From Methylocystis suflitae (GTDB taxonomy: Bacteria > Pseudomonadota > Alphaproteobacteria > Rhizobiales > Beijerinckiaceae): a stretch of 44,506 bases of DNA. Location: positions 1 through 44,506 of the forward strand of contig NZ_JAMRYX010000053.1 in assembly GCF_024448135.1 (NCBI RefSeq), read 5' to 3'. The translations under genes and the position numbers were made by a program. Of this stretch, positions 33,205-40,121 are shown in pieces (position 1 is the stretch's first letter; each line of letters opens with the position of its first letter). A model generated the notes under the pieces. That model ran no database searches. It was given only the letters and a program-made list of their open reading frames with translations, and was not told the DNA's origin.

Positions 33205-33242
33205 ATCGTCCGTCTTGGCGACCTGTCGCCAAGACGGACGAT
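33205..33242. repeat. Perfect 18-bp inverted repeat with 2-nt loop
   Basis: ATCGTCCGTCTTGGCGAC (33205-33222), CT, then GTCGCCAAGACGGACGAT (33225-33242). All 18 positions pair. It lies 24 bp beyond the stop codon of the haoB-like gene and could end its transcript, although no T run follows. It has no counterpart among the other palindromic repeats in this window. Confidence 0.85.
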
Positions 33243-33266
33243 CATTGCGCTAAAGGTGCTGACCCA

Positions 33267-34235
33267 CTAATCGTTGAGCCGGTAAATCCACCATCCCTTG
33301 TGCTGATAGACGAGGGAAAATCGCGTAAGCGGCGAGGGCAGGGACGTCGAGAACGGCAATAGCCGCGCAATCAGCCTGTCGCCGTCGCTCTTGCGCTGGA
33401 AATAATGCAGTCGCGTGGCGCCGCCCATCGGTTCGACGGCGAAGCCGCCTTCGATCTTTTGATCGCGCATCCATTGTTGCGCGGATTTGATGAGACCGTG
33501 CGAAACGCCGGTCGCGGCGAAATCCTTATAGGCGATGGAGAGCTGTTGCGGCCGTGCGGCGGCGAGCATCCACGCGTCCGAAATGCGCATAGCGACATAG
33601 GCGGGCTTGCCGCCGGCAAGTTTTTTCAACGCCTCGCTGGCGCGCGCCTCATCGGCCTCGAGCAGCGCGTCCATGAAACGCGTGAAACTATTCGCGGACG
33701 AGGTCGGTACTCCCGCCCCCCATCGCGCGCGCTCTGCCGCCCCCGCAGCCGACCAGGCGGCGGGCAACAGAAGGCCGCGCGCCTCTGCGTCGTCGAGCGG
33801 CGCTTCGCGTCCCGCGATAAGCCGGATCGCGCGCGAGAAATCCCACCACGCCAGCACGACGGCGTCCTGCGGCGTATGTTCGCGGATTGCGGCAAGAACT
33901 TTTGTCGCATCGGCTGCGGAAATGTCCGCGAAGAAGATCGGTTCCGTTACCTGATTGCGCCACACGAGCGGCGTCAGCCGACCTGCGTCATCGCGCGCGA
34001 CGACGCCAGTGGCGATAGGGCCGCGCTCGTCCTTCGCCGATACCCCGATCTGCTGAAGGCGCTCTGGCGTCAGTCCAAAGCCTTCGGCATCCTTCGCCGC
34101 TTCCGCCAAGATCGGCGTGAGCCGGGTTTCAAACGGCGCGGTTGGATTGAGTCCGGCGTAGATCGCCCAGGCAAGCAGGGCGAAGCCGAAGACGATGAGG
34201 GCGACGCCGGCGATGAGCCGAATGCGGGGAGTCAT
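33267..34235 (-). CDS. haoB: HaoB-like protein, partner of hydroxylamine oxidoreductase
   Basis: A 322-residue protein with one N-terminal membrane anchor (IRLIAGVALIVFGFALLAWAIYAGL, about residues 5-29) and a periplasmic domain without CxxCH motifs. Recognisable stretches are WRNQVTEPIFFADISAADATKVLAAIREHTPQDAVVLAWWDFSRAI-type sequence around residues 91-137 and TSSANSFTRFMDAL further on. HaoB is the conserved second gene after haoA in ammonia oxidisers and methanotrophs; its function is unknown, perhaps in HAO assembly. I assign it mainly from its place directly after haoA plus overall character. A 260-bp gap with two palindromic repeats separates it from haoA. Confidence 0.72.
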   Translation of the reverse strand: MTPRIRLIAGVALIVFGFALLAWAIYAGLNPTAPFETRLTPILAEAAKDAEGFGLTPERLQQIGVSAKDERGPIATGVVARDDAGRLTPLVWRNQVTEPIFFADISAADATKVLAAIREHTPQDAVVLAWWDFSRAIRLIAGREAPLDDAEARGLLLPAAWSAAGAAERARWGAGVPTSSANSFTRFMDALLEADEARASEALKKLAGGKPAYVAMRISDAWMLAAARPQQLSIAYKDFAATGVSHGLIKSAQQWMRDQKIEGGFAVEPMGGATRLHYFQRKSDGDRLIARLLPFSTSLPSPLTRFSLVYQHKGWWIYRLND

Positions 34236-34275
34236 GCGCGTCTAACCACCAGAGTTCTGATTGTTTCAGCACCGG

Positions 34276-34374
34276 ATTGTCATTCCCGCGAAAGCGGGAA
34301 TCCAGAGCAGCAGCCAAATGTTTCGGAGACTTCCCTGGATTCGCGGTCGCGCTTCGCGCGCCGGGAATGACAAT
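34276..34374. repeat. Palindromic repeat, GTCATTCCCGCGAAAGCGGG type
   Basis: Outer arms ATTGTCATTCCCG (34276-34288) and CGGGAATGACAAT (34362-34374) are a perfect 13-bp inverted repeat. Inside are CCCGCGAAAGCGGG and a second small hairpin (CGCGCTTCGCGCG). The motif resembles the widespread genomic repeat beginning GTCATTCCCGCGAAAGCGGG. It lies between haoA and haoB. Confidence 0.88.
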
Positions 34375-34396
34375 CGCGATTTCAATGCAAGAATGG

Positions 34397-34478
34397 CGTC
34401 ATTGCGAGGAGCGAAGCGACGAAGCAATCCAGAGCCGTGGGCACGATTCTGGATTGCTTCGCTTCGCTCGCAATGACG
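34397..34478. repeat. Palindromic repeat, CGTCATTGCGAGGAGCGAAG type
   Basis: Outer arms CGTCATTGCGAG (34397-34408) and CTCGCAATGACG (34467-34478) pair perfectly. Inner GAAGCAATCCAGA pairs with TCTGGATTGCTTC. It begins 18 bp after the haoA stop codon and could fold as a transcript-end hairpin. It is a different family from the neighbouring repeat at 34276-34374. Confidence 0.88.
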
Positions 34479-34495
34479 GCCTTGACGCCGTTCTC

Positions 34496-36205
34496 TCACC
34501 CGCCCGTGCGTCCTCGGCGCATGAGCAGACCGGCGCCGGCAAGCACGGCCAGCAGTCCGAGGCCGCCCGCGAAGGCGCGGCGCGATGGCGAATCGAGATC
34601 GAGGTCGCCGCGCTTCTGGCCAGCGATGCGCTTCAGCTCGGCGCGGATTTCCGCGGCTTCGCGCAGCTTCGTATCCTCGTCATTGATCTTCGCCGCCGCG
34701 CCGATGAGCTGCGACCAGCCTTCGGTATAGGTGTAGCCGCCGGGGTTCATATGCGCGAGCCCCTTGTAGTGCTTGATCTGATGATGCTCCCACATGTCGG
34801 CGAAGACATATTCGATCGCGCTCGGATTGTTGCCCTTCTGCCAGAAGAGCTGGAAGAAACCGCCCGCGTCGTCCTTCTCGGGCGGAGGCGGCGCCGGACG
34901 GTTCGTCGTCTGACCCGGCAGCAGTTTGTCGTTGTAGAGCTTCACCAGGACGCTGCGCGCCTTCTCGGTAATGTCGAGGCCGGAGACGATGCCCTTATCC
35001 ATGCCGTCGAGATAGGCGCGGGCGAATCTGTCGGAGTGACAGTTGGAGCAGGTCGAAACCCACGATTCCTTGCGCTGCGTGAACCACGGATGGTTCAAGT
35101 TCTCCGCGATCTTCGGCATCGGCACGAAGGCCCAGCGCGACTTGCGCACCATGTTGTGCGTGAACTTGCCCTGATATTCCATGTGGCAGAAGGCGCAGGT
35201 CGGGGCGTTCATATTGCCCTTTTCCATCGCGTCGGCGAGGCGGACGTTCCAGTCCCATGTGTCGCCGCGCGTCTGATAGATCGTCCCGTGCTTCGACAGC
35301 ATGTAGCCTTCGAATTCATTGTGATCGACGCCATTGTGGCAGATGGCGCAGGCCTGCGGCTTACGCGCCTGAACGGCCGAGAATTCGTGGCGCGTGTGGC
35401 AGGAGTTACACGTCGTCTGCGGCGTATGGCAGAAGGTGCAGCCTTCCGCGACTTCGCGTTGCTCCATCGCCGCCCACACCGCGTTCTCGACATTGGCTTT
35501 CATCGACAGCGCGTGTGAGGGATGGCCGGGCTTCCATTGATCCTGCGGCCAGGTGAAGGTGTCGCGCTCGGACTCGCGTTCGGCGAACTGCTGCACATGG
35601 CATTGTCCGCAGGCCGCGGCGTCGGGCATGCGCAATTCGGTCTTGTGCTGGCCGTGATCCTTGCCGACTCCCATATGGCAGTCGATGCAGCCGACTTCCT
35701 TCAGGTTCTCGCCTGCTTTGAGCGTTCCCATCGAGCGAAGGTTATTCTCGACCTCCGTGATCATCGCCTTCTTATAGGCGCGCGCATCCGAGTCCGGCAG
35801 ATTGCGGATCGCGTCGAGATTGCCATGCACGCTGCCCTTCCAGCTGTGCGTCCACCCGGGCGTCACTTGGCTGTGGCATTCGACGCATTGCGCGCGCTGC
35901 GCGTCGATGTCGATCGTCTGCGGCGGCTTATAGAAGTCGTGCGGATTGAGATATTTGGAGATTGGGATCGGCTCCCAATATTTCGAGAAAGAGCCTTTGC
36001 CGGCGCCTTGTGATTCGTCGTAGTAGCGCTTGGTCAGCGCGTCGTAGAGCTCCTTGGGCGAGGCGGTCTTCGCAAGACCCAGCGCCTTGAAGGTTTCATC
36101 CGGCGTATCCGCAAGGACCGGCGCGCAGAGGACAAAGGTCACGGCGAACGCGAGAATCAGCGCGAGGCGAGCCGCGTAATGAGAAACCCTTTGTGAATTC
36201 AGCAT
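34496..36205 (-). CDS. haoA: HaoA, octaheme hydroxylamine oxidoreductase
   Basis: A 569-residue periplasmic multiheme cytochrome that oxidises hydroxylamine. The signal peptide MLNSQRVSHYAARLALILAF...VLA precedes DTPDE. Eight CxxCH heme sites are present: C107, C173, C199, C256, C266, C286, C337 and C386 (first Cys given). The segment HHQIKHYKGLAHMNPGGYTYTEGW (about residues 474-497) holds the tyrosine expected to cross-link to the P460 heme (Tyr480, 491 or 493), a mark of true HAO rather than reductive octaheme proteins. A C-terminal membrane anchor (AFAGGLGLLAVLAGAGLLMRRG) is present. The ATG at 36205 follows GAGGGAGA; the frame is open 11 codons further. No cytochrome c554 or cM552 genes are adjacent, so this is the methanotroph-type pair. 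Confidence 0.95.
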   Translation of the reverse strand: MLNSQRVSHYAARLALILAFAVTFVLCAPVLADTPDETFKALGLAKTASPKELYDALTKRYYDESQGAGKGSFSKYWEPIPISKYLNPHDFYKPPQTIDIDAQRAQCVECHSQVTPGWTHSWKGSVHGNLDAIRNLPDSDARAYKKAMITEVENNLRSMGTLKAGENLKEVGCIDCHMGVGKDHGQHKTELRMPDAAACGQCHVQQFAERESERDTFTWPQDQWKPGHPSHALSMKANVENAVWAAMEQREVAEGCTFCHTPQTTCNSCHTRHEFSAVQARKPQACAICHNGVDHNEFEGYMLSKHGTIYQTRGDTWDWNVRLADAMEKGNMNAPTCAFCHMEYQGKFTHNMVRKSRWAFVPMPKIAENLNHPWFTQRKESWVSTCSNCHSDRFARAYLDGMDKGIVSGLDITEKARSVLVKLYNDKLLPGQTTNRPAPPPPEKDDAGGFFQLFWQKGNNPSAIEYVFADMWEHHQIKHYKGLAHMNPGGYTYTEGWSQLIGAAAKINDEDTKLREAAEIRAELKRIAGQKRGDLDLDSPSRRAFAGGLGLLAVLAGAGLLMRRGRTGG

Positions 36206-36362
36206 GCTCTCCCTCGCCCCTTCTGCGTCTGGCTGCATTGTCGGGGCCGAGGCGGCCAGAGGAAAGGACCACAGGCTTCCCCGCCGATGAGGCCACCCCC
36301 TCAGGCGCCCTATGGCTCGCCAAAACGCTTCCTAACGATAAATGATGACTTCGGGAGAAGCC

Positions 36363-37109
36363 ATGACGACGCGCTGGTTCCCCTCCGCTTTGAAAACCGC
36401 CGAGGCGCCGCCCGGCATGCGCATCTATGCGATCGGCGACATTCATGGCCGCGCCGATCTTCTGCACGTTCTCGCCGAAGCCATGGTCGAAGATCTCAGG
36501 GCGCGTCCCTGCGGGCAGGCGGTCACCGTCTTCATCGGCGACTATATCGACCGAGGACTTGGCTCGAACGGTGTTTTAAAGCGCTTGTCCAGCGGGGAGT
36601 TCCCAACGCCCATCGTCGCGCTGCGCGGCAATCATGAAGAAGCGCTGCTGCGCTTCCTCAACGACGCCGCAGCGCTCGACGACTGGGTTGAAAACGGCGC
36701 GCTGACGACGCTGCATTCTTACGGCGTCGACGCGGGCGAAGAAGTCGCGCAAGGCGGCGCGTCGCAGGTCCGCGTCAAATTTCTCGCGCATTTCCCACAG
36801 GAACATCGCCGCTTTATCGAGGAAACGCGGCTGTGGGCGGAGTATGGCGGCTATTTCTTCTGCCACGCGGGCGTGCGCCGCAGCAGGCCGCTGCATTTGC
36901 AAGATCCGCACGATCTGATGAATATCCGTGAAGGGTTTCTCGACTGCGCCGAATCGTTTGGCAAGGTAATCGTGCATGGGCATACGCCGCATAATGATGT
37001 TGAGGATTTGCCGAACCGGATCAATCTCGACACCCGCGCCGTGAGTAGCGGCGTGCTCACGGCGGTCGCGCTGGAGGGTTTCGAACGGCGATTTATCCAG
37101 ACCTGGTGA
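36363..37109 (+). CDS. Metallophosphoesterase, Ser/Thr protein phosphatase-like
   Basis: A 248-residue PPP-type phosphoesterase. The metal-site motifs are in order: GDIHG (about residues 25-29), GDYIDRG (about 59-65), GNHE (about 90-93), HAG near 167 and VIVHGHTPHNDVE near 203-215. Bacterial members dephosphorylate proteins or Ap4A-like nucleotides; the target is unknown. The ATG at 36363 sits 7 nt after GGGAGAAG and is preferred over one at 36342. It is divergent from haoA and convergent with yraN. Confidence 0.9.
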   Translation: MTTRWFPSALKTAEAPPGMRIYAIGDIHGRADLLHVLAEAMVEDLRARPCGQAVTVFIGDYIDRGLGSNGVLKRLSSGEFPTPIVALRGNHEEALLRFLNDAAALDDWVENGALTTLHSYGVDAGEEVAQGGASQVRVKFLAHFPQEHRRFIEETRLWAEYGGYFFCHAGVRRSRPLHLQDPHDLMNIREGFLDCAESFGKVIVHGHTPHNDVEDLPNRINLDTRAVSSGVLTAVALEGFERRFIQTW

Positions 37110-37124
37110 GGTCCGCCTTGGGCG

Positions 37125-37496
37125 TCAGCCGACGCGCAGCTCGAAGGCGTTTTCGAGATGGCGCGGCAGCCGCCGCGGCGCGAGAAAAATCGCGTCGGCG
37201 CGCAGCGTGTAATTCATCGCCCAAGGGTTCGCGGCGAGCCAGCGACCTGCCGCCTGCGAGAAGCGGCGGTGTTTCTGCGGCGTGATGGCGATGACGGCGT
37301 CTTCAAGTGCGCCGCGCGCCTTCACTTCGACGAAGACGATCGTGCGGCCGCGCTTCGCGATAATATCGATCTCGCCGCCATGCGCGCGAAAATTGCGCGC
37401 CAGGATGTGATAGAGCCGCGCCCGCAGCCACAGCGTCGCCGCCGTCTCGGCGCGAAGGCCGTAGACATAAGCGGCGCGGCGGGCGTCGTCCTTCAA
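37125..37496 (-). CDS. yraN: YraN family (UPF0102) putative endonuclease
   Basis: A 123-residue protein with the YraN/restriction-endonuclease-like pattern: GLRAETAATLWLRARLYHILARNFRAHGGEIDIIAKRGRTIVFVEVKARGA. The catalytic-type residues E42 (GEIDII), D44 and EVK near 57-59 are all present. Function is not settled (suggested nuclease in DNA uptake or recombination). It lies downstream of rsmI on the same strand, its usual neighbour, with a repeat-filled 170-bp gap between them. Confidence 0.9.
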   Translation of the reverse strand: MKDDARRAAYVYGLRAETAATLWLRARLYHILARNFRAHGGEIDIIAKRGRTIVFVEVKARGALEDAVIAITPQKHRRFSQAAGRWLAANPWAMNYTLRADAIFLAPRRLPRHLENAFELRVG

Positions 37497-37528
37497 TTCG
37501 CTGATGATGAAACGAGCGCGATCACTAT

Positions 37529-37655
37529 GCCCCCTCCCTGTCCCTCCCCCGCTGCGCGGGAGAGGGGACCCTAACGACGCAGATTGTGCAGTTTCATTGC
37601 GCGGACCCGAGTCGGACTCCCTCTCCCGCGCAGCGGGGAGGGTTGGGGAGGGGGC
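37529..37655. repeat. Inverted GC-rich repeat between rsmI and yraN
   Basis: GCCCCCTCCCTGTCCCTCCC (from 37529) with CGCTGCGCGGGAGAGGGG after it faces CCCTCTCCCGCGCAGCGGGG (from 37619) followed by AGGGTTGGGGAGGGGGC. The halves are inverted copies of each other around a spacer of about 50 bp. Same family as 29557-29729 and 42542-42683. No coding sequence seen. Confidence 0.85.
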
Positions 37656-37666
37656 GCAAGTTCATC

Positions 37667-38581
37667 TTACTTCGCGCGTCCCGCCGCCAGCTCCAGCGCC
37701 CGCGCATAGACTTGTCGGCGCGGTTGGCCGGTCGCCGCGGAAACGACGCTCGCCGCGTCCTTCACCGAATGCGCAATCAGCGCCTCTTCGATTTTGGCGT
37801 CGAGATCGGCGGCCGCGGTCTGCGCCGCGTCGGCGCCGGGCGGGGCGACGAGCAGCACGATCTCGCCCCGTGGCGGTTCCTCTTCGGCGAGCGTCGCCGC
37901 GAGTTCGTCGAGCGTCCCGCGCCGGACCGATTCGAACATTTTGGTCAGTTCGCGGGCGATCGCAGCATTGCGTTTGCCGAGGATCGCCGCGCAATCGGCG
38001 AGCGTCTCGACCAATCGGCGCGGGCTTTCGAAAAACACCAGCGTTCCGGGAATCTGGGCGAGTTCGGCGAGCCGCGCGCGCCGCGGGCCGCTTTTGTGGG
38101 GCAGAAACCCCTCGAAGAAGAAGCGGTCGGTCGGCAGTCCGGCCACGACCAGCGCCGCCAGCACGGCGGAAGGGCCGGGCACTGACGTCACATGCACGCC
38201 TTTCTCGAGCGCCTCCTGAACGAGGCGAAAGCCGGGGTCGGAGACGAGCGGGGTGCCGGCGTCGGAGACGAGCGCGAGCTTCGCCCCCGCCTCGAGCCGC
38301 GCCAAAAGGTGAGGGCGGATCACCCTGGCGTTATGCTCGTGATAGGCGATCAGCGGCGTCGAAATCCCGTAATGGGCGAGCAGCGTCTTGGTGACCCTTG
38401 TGTCCTCGGCGACCACCGCGTCCGCCGCGGCGAGGGTGGAGAGCGCGCGAAACGAAACGTCCTTCAGATTGCCGATCGGAGTCGCGACAAGGTGCAGTCC
38501 CGGCTCGATTCTCTCGGCTTCGGCGCGCAGGCCGAAGGCGGTATAGCTCGCAGCAGGCGGAGAAATGGCCTCGATGGTCAT
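37667..38581 (-). CDS. rsmI: RsmI, 16S rRNA (cytidine1402-2'-O)-methyltransferase
   Basis: A 304-residue SAM-dependent methyltransferase of the tetrapyrrole-methylase fold. Diagnostic stretches are GLHLVATPIGNLKDVSFRAL (about residues 28-47), VVAEDTRVTKTLLAHYGI (57-74), ALVSDAGTPLVSDPG (102-116) and VTSVPGPSAVLAALVVAGLPTDRFFFEGFLP (131-161). It modifies C1402 in the decoding centre. The neighbours yraN downstream and a divergent binding-protein-like lipoprotein gene upstream are the usual alphaproteobacterial context. Confidence 0.96.
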   Translation of the reverse strand: MTIEAISPPAASYTAFGLRAEAERIEPGLHLVATPIGNLKDVSFRALSTLAAADAVVAEDTRVTKTLLAHYGISTPLIAYHEHNARVIRPHLLARLEAGAKLALVSDAGTPLVSDPGFRLVQEALEKGVHVTSVPGPSAVLAALVVAGLPTDRFFFEGFLPHKSGPRRARLAELAQIPGTLVFFESPRRLVETLADCAAILGKRNAAIARELTKMFESVRRGTLDELAATLAEEEPPRGEIVLLVAPPGADAAQTAAADLDAKIEEALIAHSVKDAASVVSAATGQPRRQVYARALELAAGRAK

Positions 38582-38594
38582 GCGCGTCGCTCTT

Positions 38595-38628
38595 TGTTCG
38601 TTTTAAGATACTAGATGTTCGTTTAAGA
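38595..38628. promoter_or_regulatory. Direct repeat TGTTCGTTT(T)AAGA in the divergent promoter region
   Basis: TGTTCGTTTTAAGA (38595-38608) and TGTTCGTTTAAGA (38616-38628) are spaced 21 bp apart, about two helical turns. They lie 14-47 bp upstream of the rsmI start in the 179-bp gap shared with the divergent lipoprotein gene. This suggests a regulator site, but could be chance. Confidence 0.35.
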
Positions 38629-38760
38629 GGACAAGCGCCAACTGCACGCCAGCCGCAATTCCTCCAAATGGACCGTCTATTGACTTTCGGCTAGGGACTC
38701 GGACCCTTAGCGCGGAATAGCCGCGCCATGGCGGGAGCCCTGGGCGCGCAGGGGGTTTTC

Positions 38761-39990
38761 ATGTCGATATTGTCTTCTCGCGCGCGCGCCGGCGCGTTCC
38801 CGCGCGGCGGGGCCGTGGCGAAGCGCGCTGCGCTCGTCGGCCTTGCGGCCACGCTCGCCGCCTGCAGTCCCACGAGCGGGCCGTGGGCGCCTGGCGTGCG
38901 TGATCTAAAGCTCAGCGGCGCGACCCAGATCGCCCCCGCAGAAAGCGAGACGATAGGAACAGGCGCGGTGAAAATCGCGCTGATCGTGCCGCTGACGGGC
39001 CCTTCAGGTCCTTCCTCCGTCGGCGCGTCGCTGCTCAACGCCGCAAAGCTCGCCTATGCAGACAGCGGCGCCAATGACGTGACGATCCTCGTCAAGGACG
39101 ATCGCTCGACGCCGTCCGGCGCCGCCGCGGCGACGCAGGCGGCGATCAACGAGGGCGCCGAGGTCGTCCTGGGTCCGGTGTTCGGCGCCGGCGTCAAGGA
39201 GGCCAGCCGCGTCGCGCGTTCCGCCAACAAGCCGATGATCGCCTTTTCGACGGACTCCTCGGCCGCGGGCCGCGGCAGCTATCTGCTGTCCTTCCCGGTG
39301 GAGGGCTATGTCGACCGCGGCGTCAGCTACGCGTCGCAGCACGGCAAGAAATCGATTGCGGCGCTGGTGCCCGAAAACGACTACGGCACGCTGGCCATGG
39401 CGCAGTTCCAGCAGAGCGCCGCGACTTACGGGATTCGCGTGCCGGTCATCGAGCGCTACAAGCCCGGCGCGCCCGGCGATTCCGTGAAACGTTTGGCCGC
39501 CGCGCGCGATCAGTTCGACGCGCTGTTCATTCCCGAGCAGGCCGAGGCGATGCAGGCGGTGTCCAAGGAGCTCGTGGCGAATGGCATCGACTCCAAGAAG
39601 GTGCAGATTTTCGGCACGGGCCTGTGGAACGACGCGCGCACGCTGAGCCTGCCGGCGCTGCAGGGCGCCTGGTTCACGGCGCCGGAGAACGCCGGCTTCA
39701 ACGCTTTCGCGCAGCGCTACAAGGCCAAATACGGGTCCGACCCGGCGCGCGTCGCGACGCTCGCCTATGACGCCGTGTCGCTCGCTATCGCGCTGTCGCG
39801 CTCGCAAGGATCGCAGCGCTATTCGGAAAGCGTGCTGACCAATCCTTCCGGCTTCAACGGCGCCGACGGCGTCTTCCGCTTCAAGCCGGACGGCGGCAAT
39901 GAACGCGGATTATCGGTGCTCGAGATCGGCGGCGGTTCGGCGAAGATCATCTCGCCCGCGCCGCGTAATTTCACCGGAAATGGGGCGTAA
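38761..39990 (+). CDS. Periplasmic-binding-protein-like lipoprotein (penicillin-binding protein activator type)
   Basis: A 409-residue lipoprotein. The basic N-terminus and hydrophobic core (AALVGLAATLAAC) end in a lipobox LAAC, with Cys near residue 36. After a short linker comes a type I periplasmic-binding fold (KIALIVPLTGPSGPSSVGASLLNAAKLAYAD..., VVLGPVFGAGVKEASRVAR, ALVPENDYGTLAMAQFQQ), as in Leu/Ile/Val-binding proteins and LpoA. Placed next to rsmI/yraN, as in E. coli lpoA-yraN and many alphaproteobacteria, it is likely a peptidoglycan-synthase activator rather than a transporter subunit; no ABC permease is nearby. The ATG at 38761 follows AGGGGG by 5-6 nt; an ATG at 38728 is possible. 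Confidence 0.82.
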   Translation: MSILSSRARAGAFPRGGAVAKRAALVGLAATLAACSPTSGPWAPGVRDLKLSGATQIAPAESETIGTGAVKIALIVPLTGPSGPSSVGASLLNAAKLAYADSGANDVTILVKDDRSTPSGAAAATQAAINEGAEVVLGPVFGAGVKEASRVARSANKPMIAFSTDSSAAGRGSYLLSFPVEGYVDRGVSYASQHGKKSIAALVPENDYGTLAMAQFQQSAATYGIRVPVIERYKPGAPGDSVKRLAAARDQFDALFIPEQAEAMQAVSKELVANGIDSKKVQIFGTGLWNDARTLSLPALQGAWFTAPENAGFNAFAQRYKAKYGSDPARVATLAYDAVSLAIALSRSQGSQRYSESVLTNPSGFNGADGVFRFKPDGGNERGLSVLEIGGGSAKIISPAPRNFTGNGA

Positions 39991-39993
39991 GTA

Positions 39994-40117
39994 TTCGCCC
40001 TCATCCTGAGGAGCGCCTGAAAGGCGCGTCTCGAAGGACGAGGGCGAATTTCAAGAACGTCCCTGATTTCCTCGTCCTTCGAGACGCAAGCTTCGCTTGC
40101 TCCTCAGGATGAGGAAA
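39994..40117. repeat. Two palindromic repeats of the CCTCATCCTGAGGAGC family
   Basis: Element one (39994-40048) has ends TTCGCCCTC/GAGGGCGAA, with CATCCTGAGGAGCGCC facing GGCGCGTCTCGAAGGACG. Element two (40067-40117) has ends TTTCCTC/GAGGAAA with CGTCCTTCGAGACGCAAG facing CTTGCTCCTCAGGATG. They fill the 131-bp gap between the convergent lipoprotein gene and glyS and may also stop transcription from both sides. Confidence 0.9.
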
Positions 40118-40121
40118 TATT

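Larger units (their letters stand above)
32819..33266. other. AT-rich intergenic region upstream of the six-cysteine gene
   Basis: 448 bp without a supported gene. About 32840-33010 is strikingly AT-rich compared with the rest of the window. It contains three copies of a short motif (32908-32982). Between 33012 and 33191 a stop-free stretch on the plus strand translates to ...CVVEKLFAKEVEPHASAIK and onward to ...PDRPAREFV, but it has no start codon or ribosome site and may be a gene remnant. A perfect 18-bp inverted repeat follows at 33205-33242. Confidence 0.6.
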
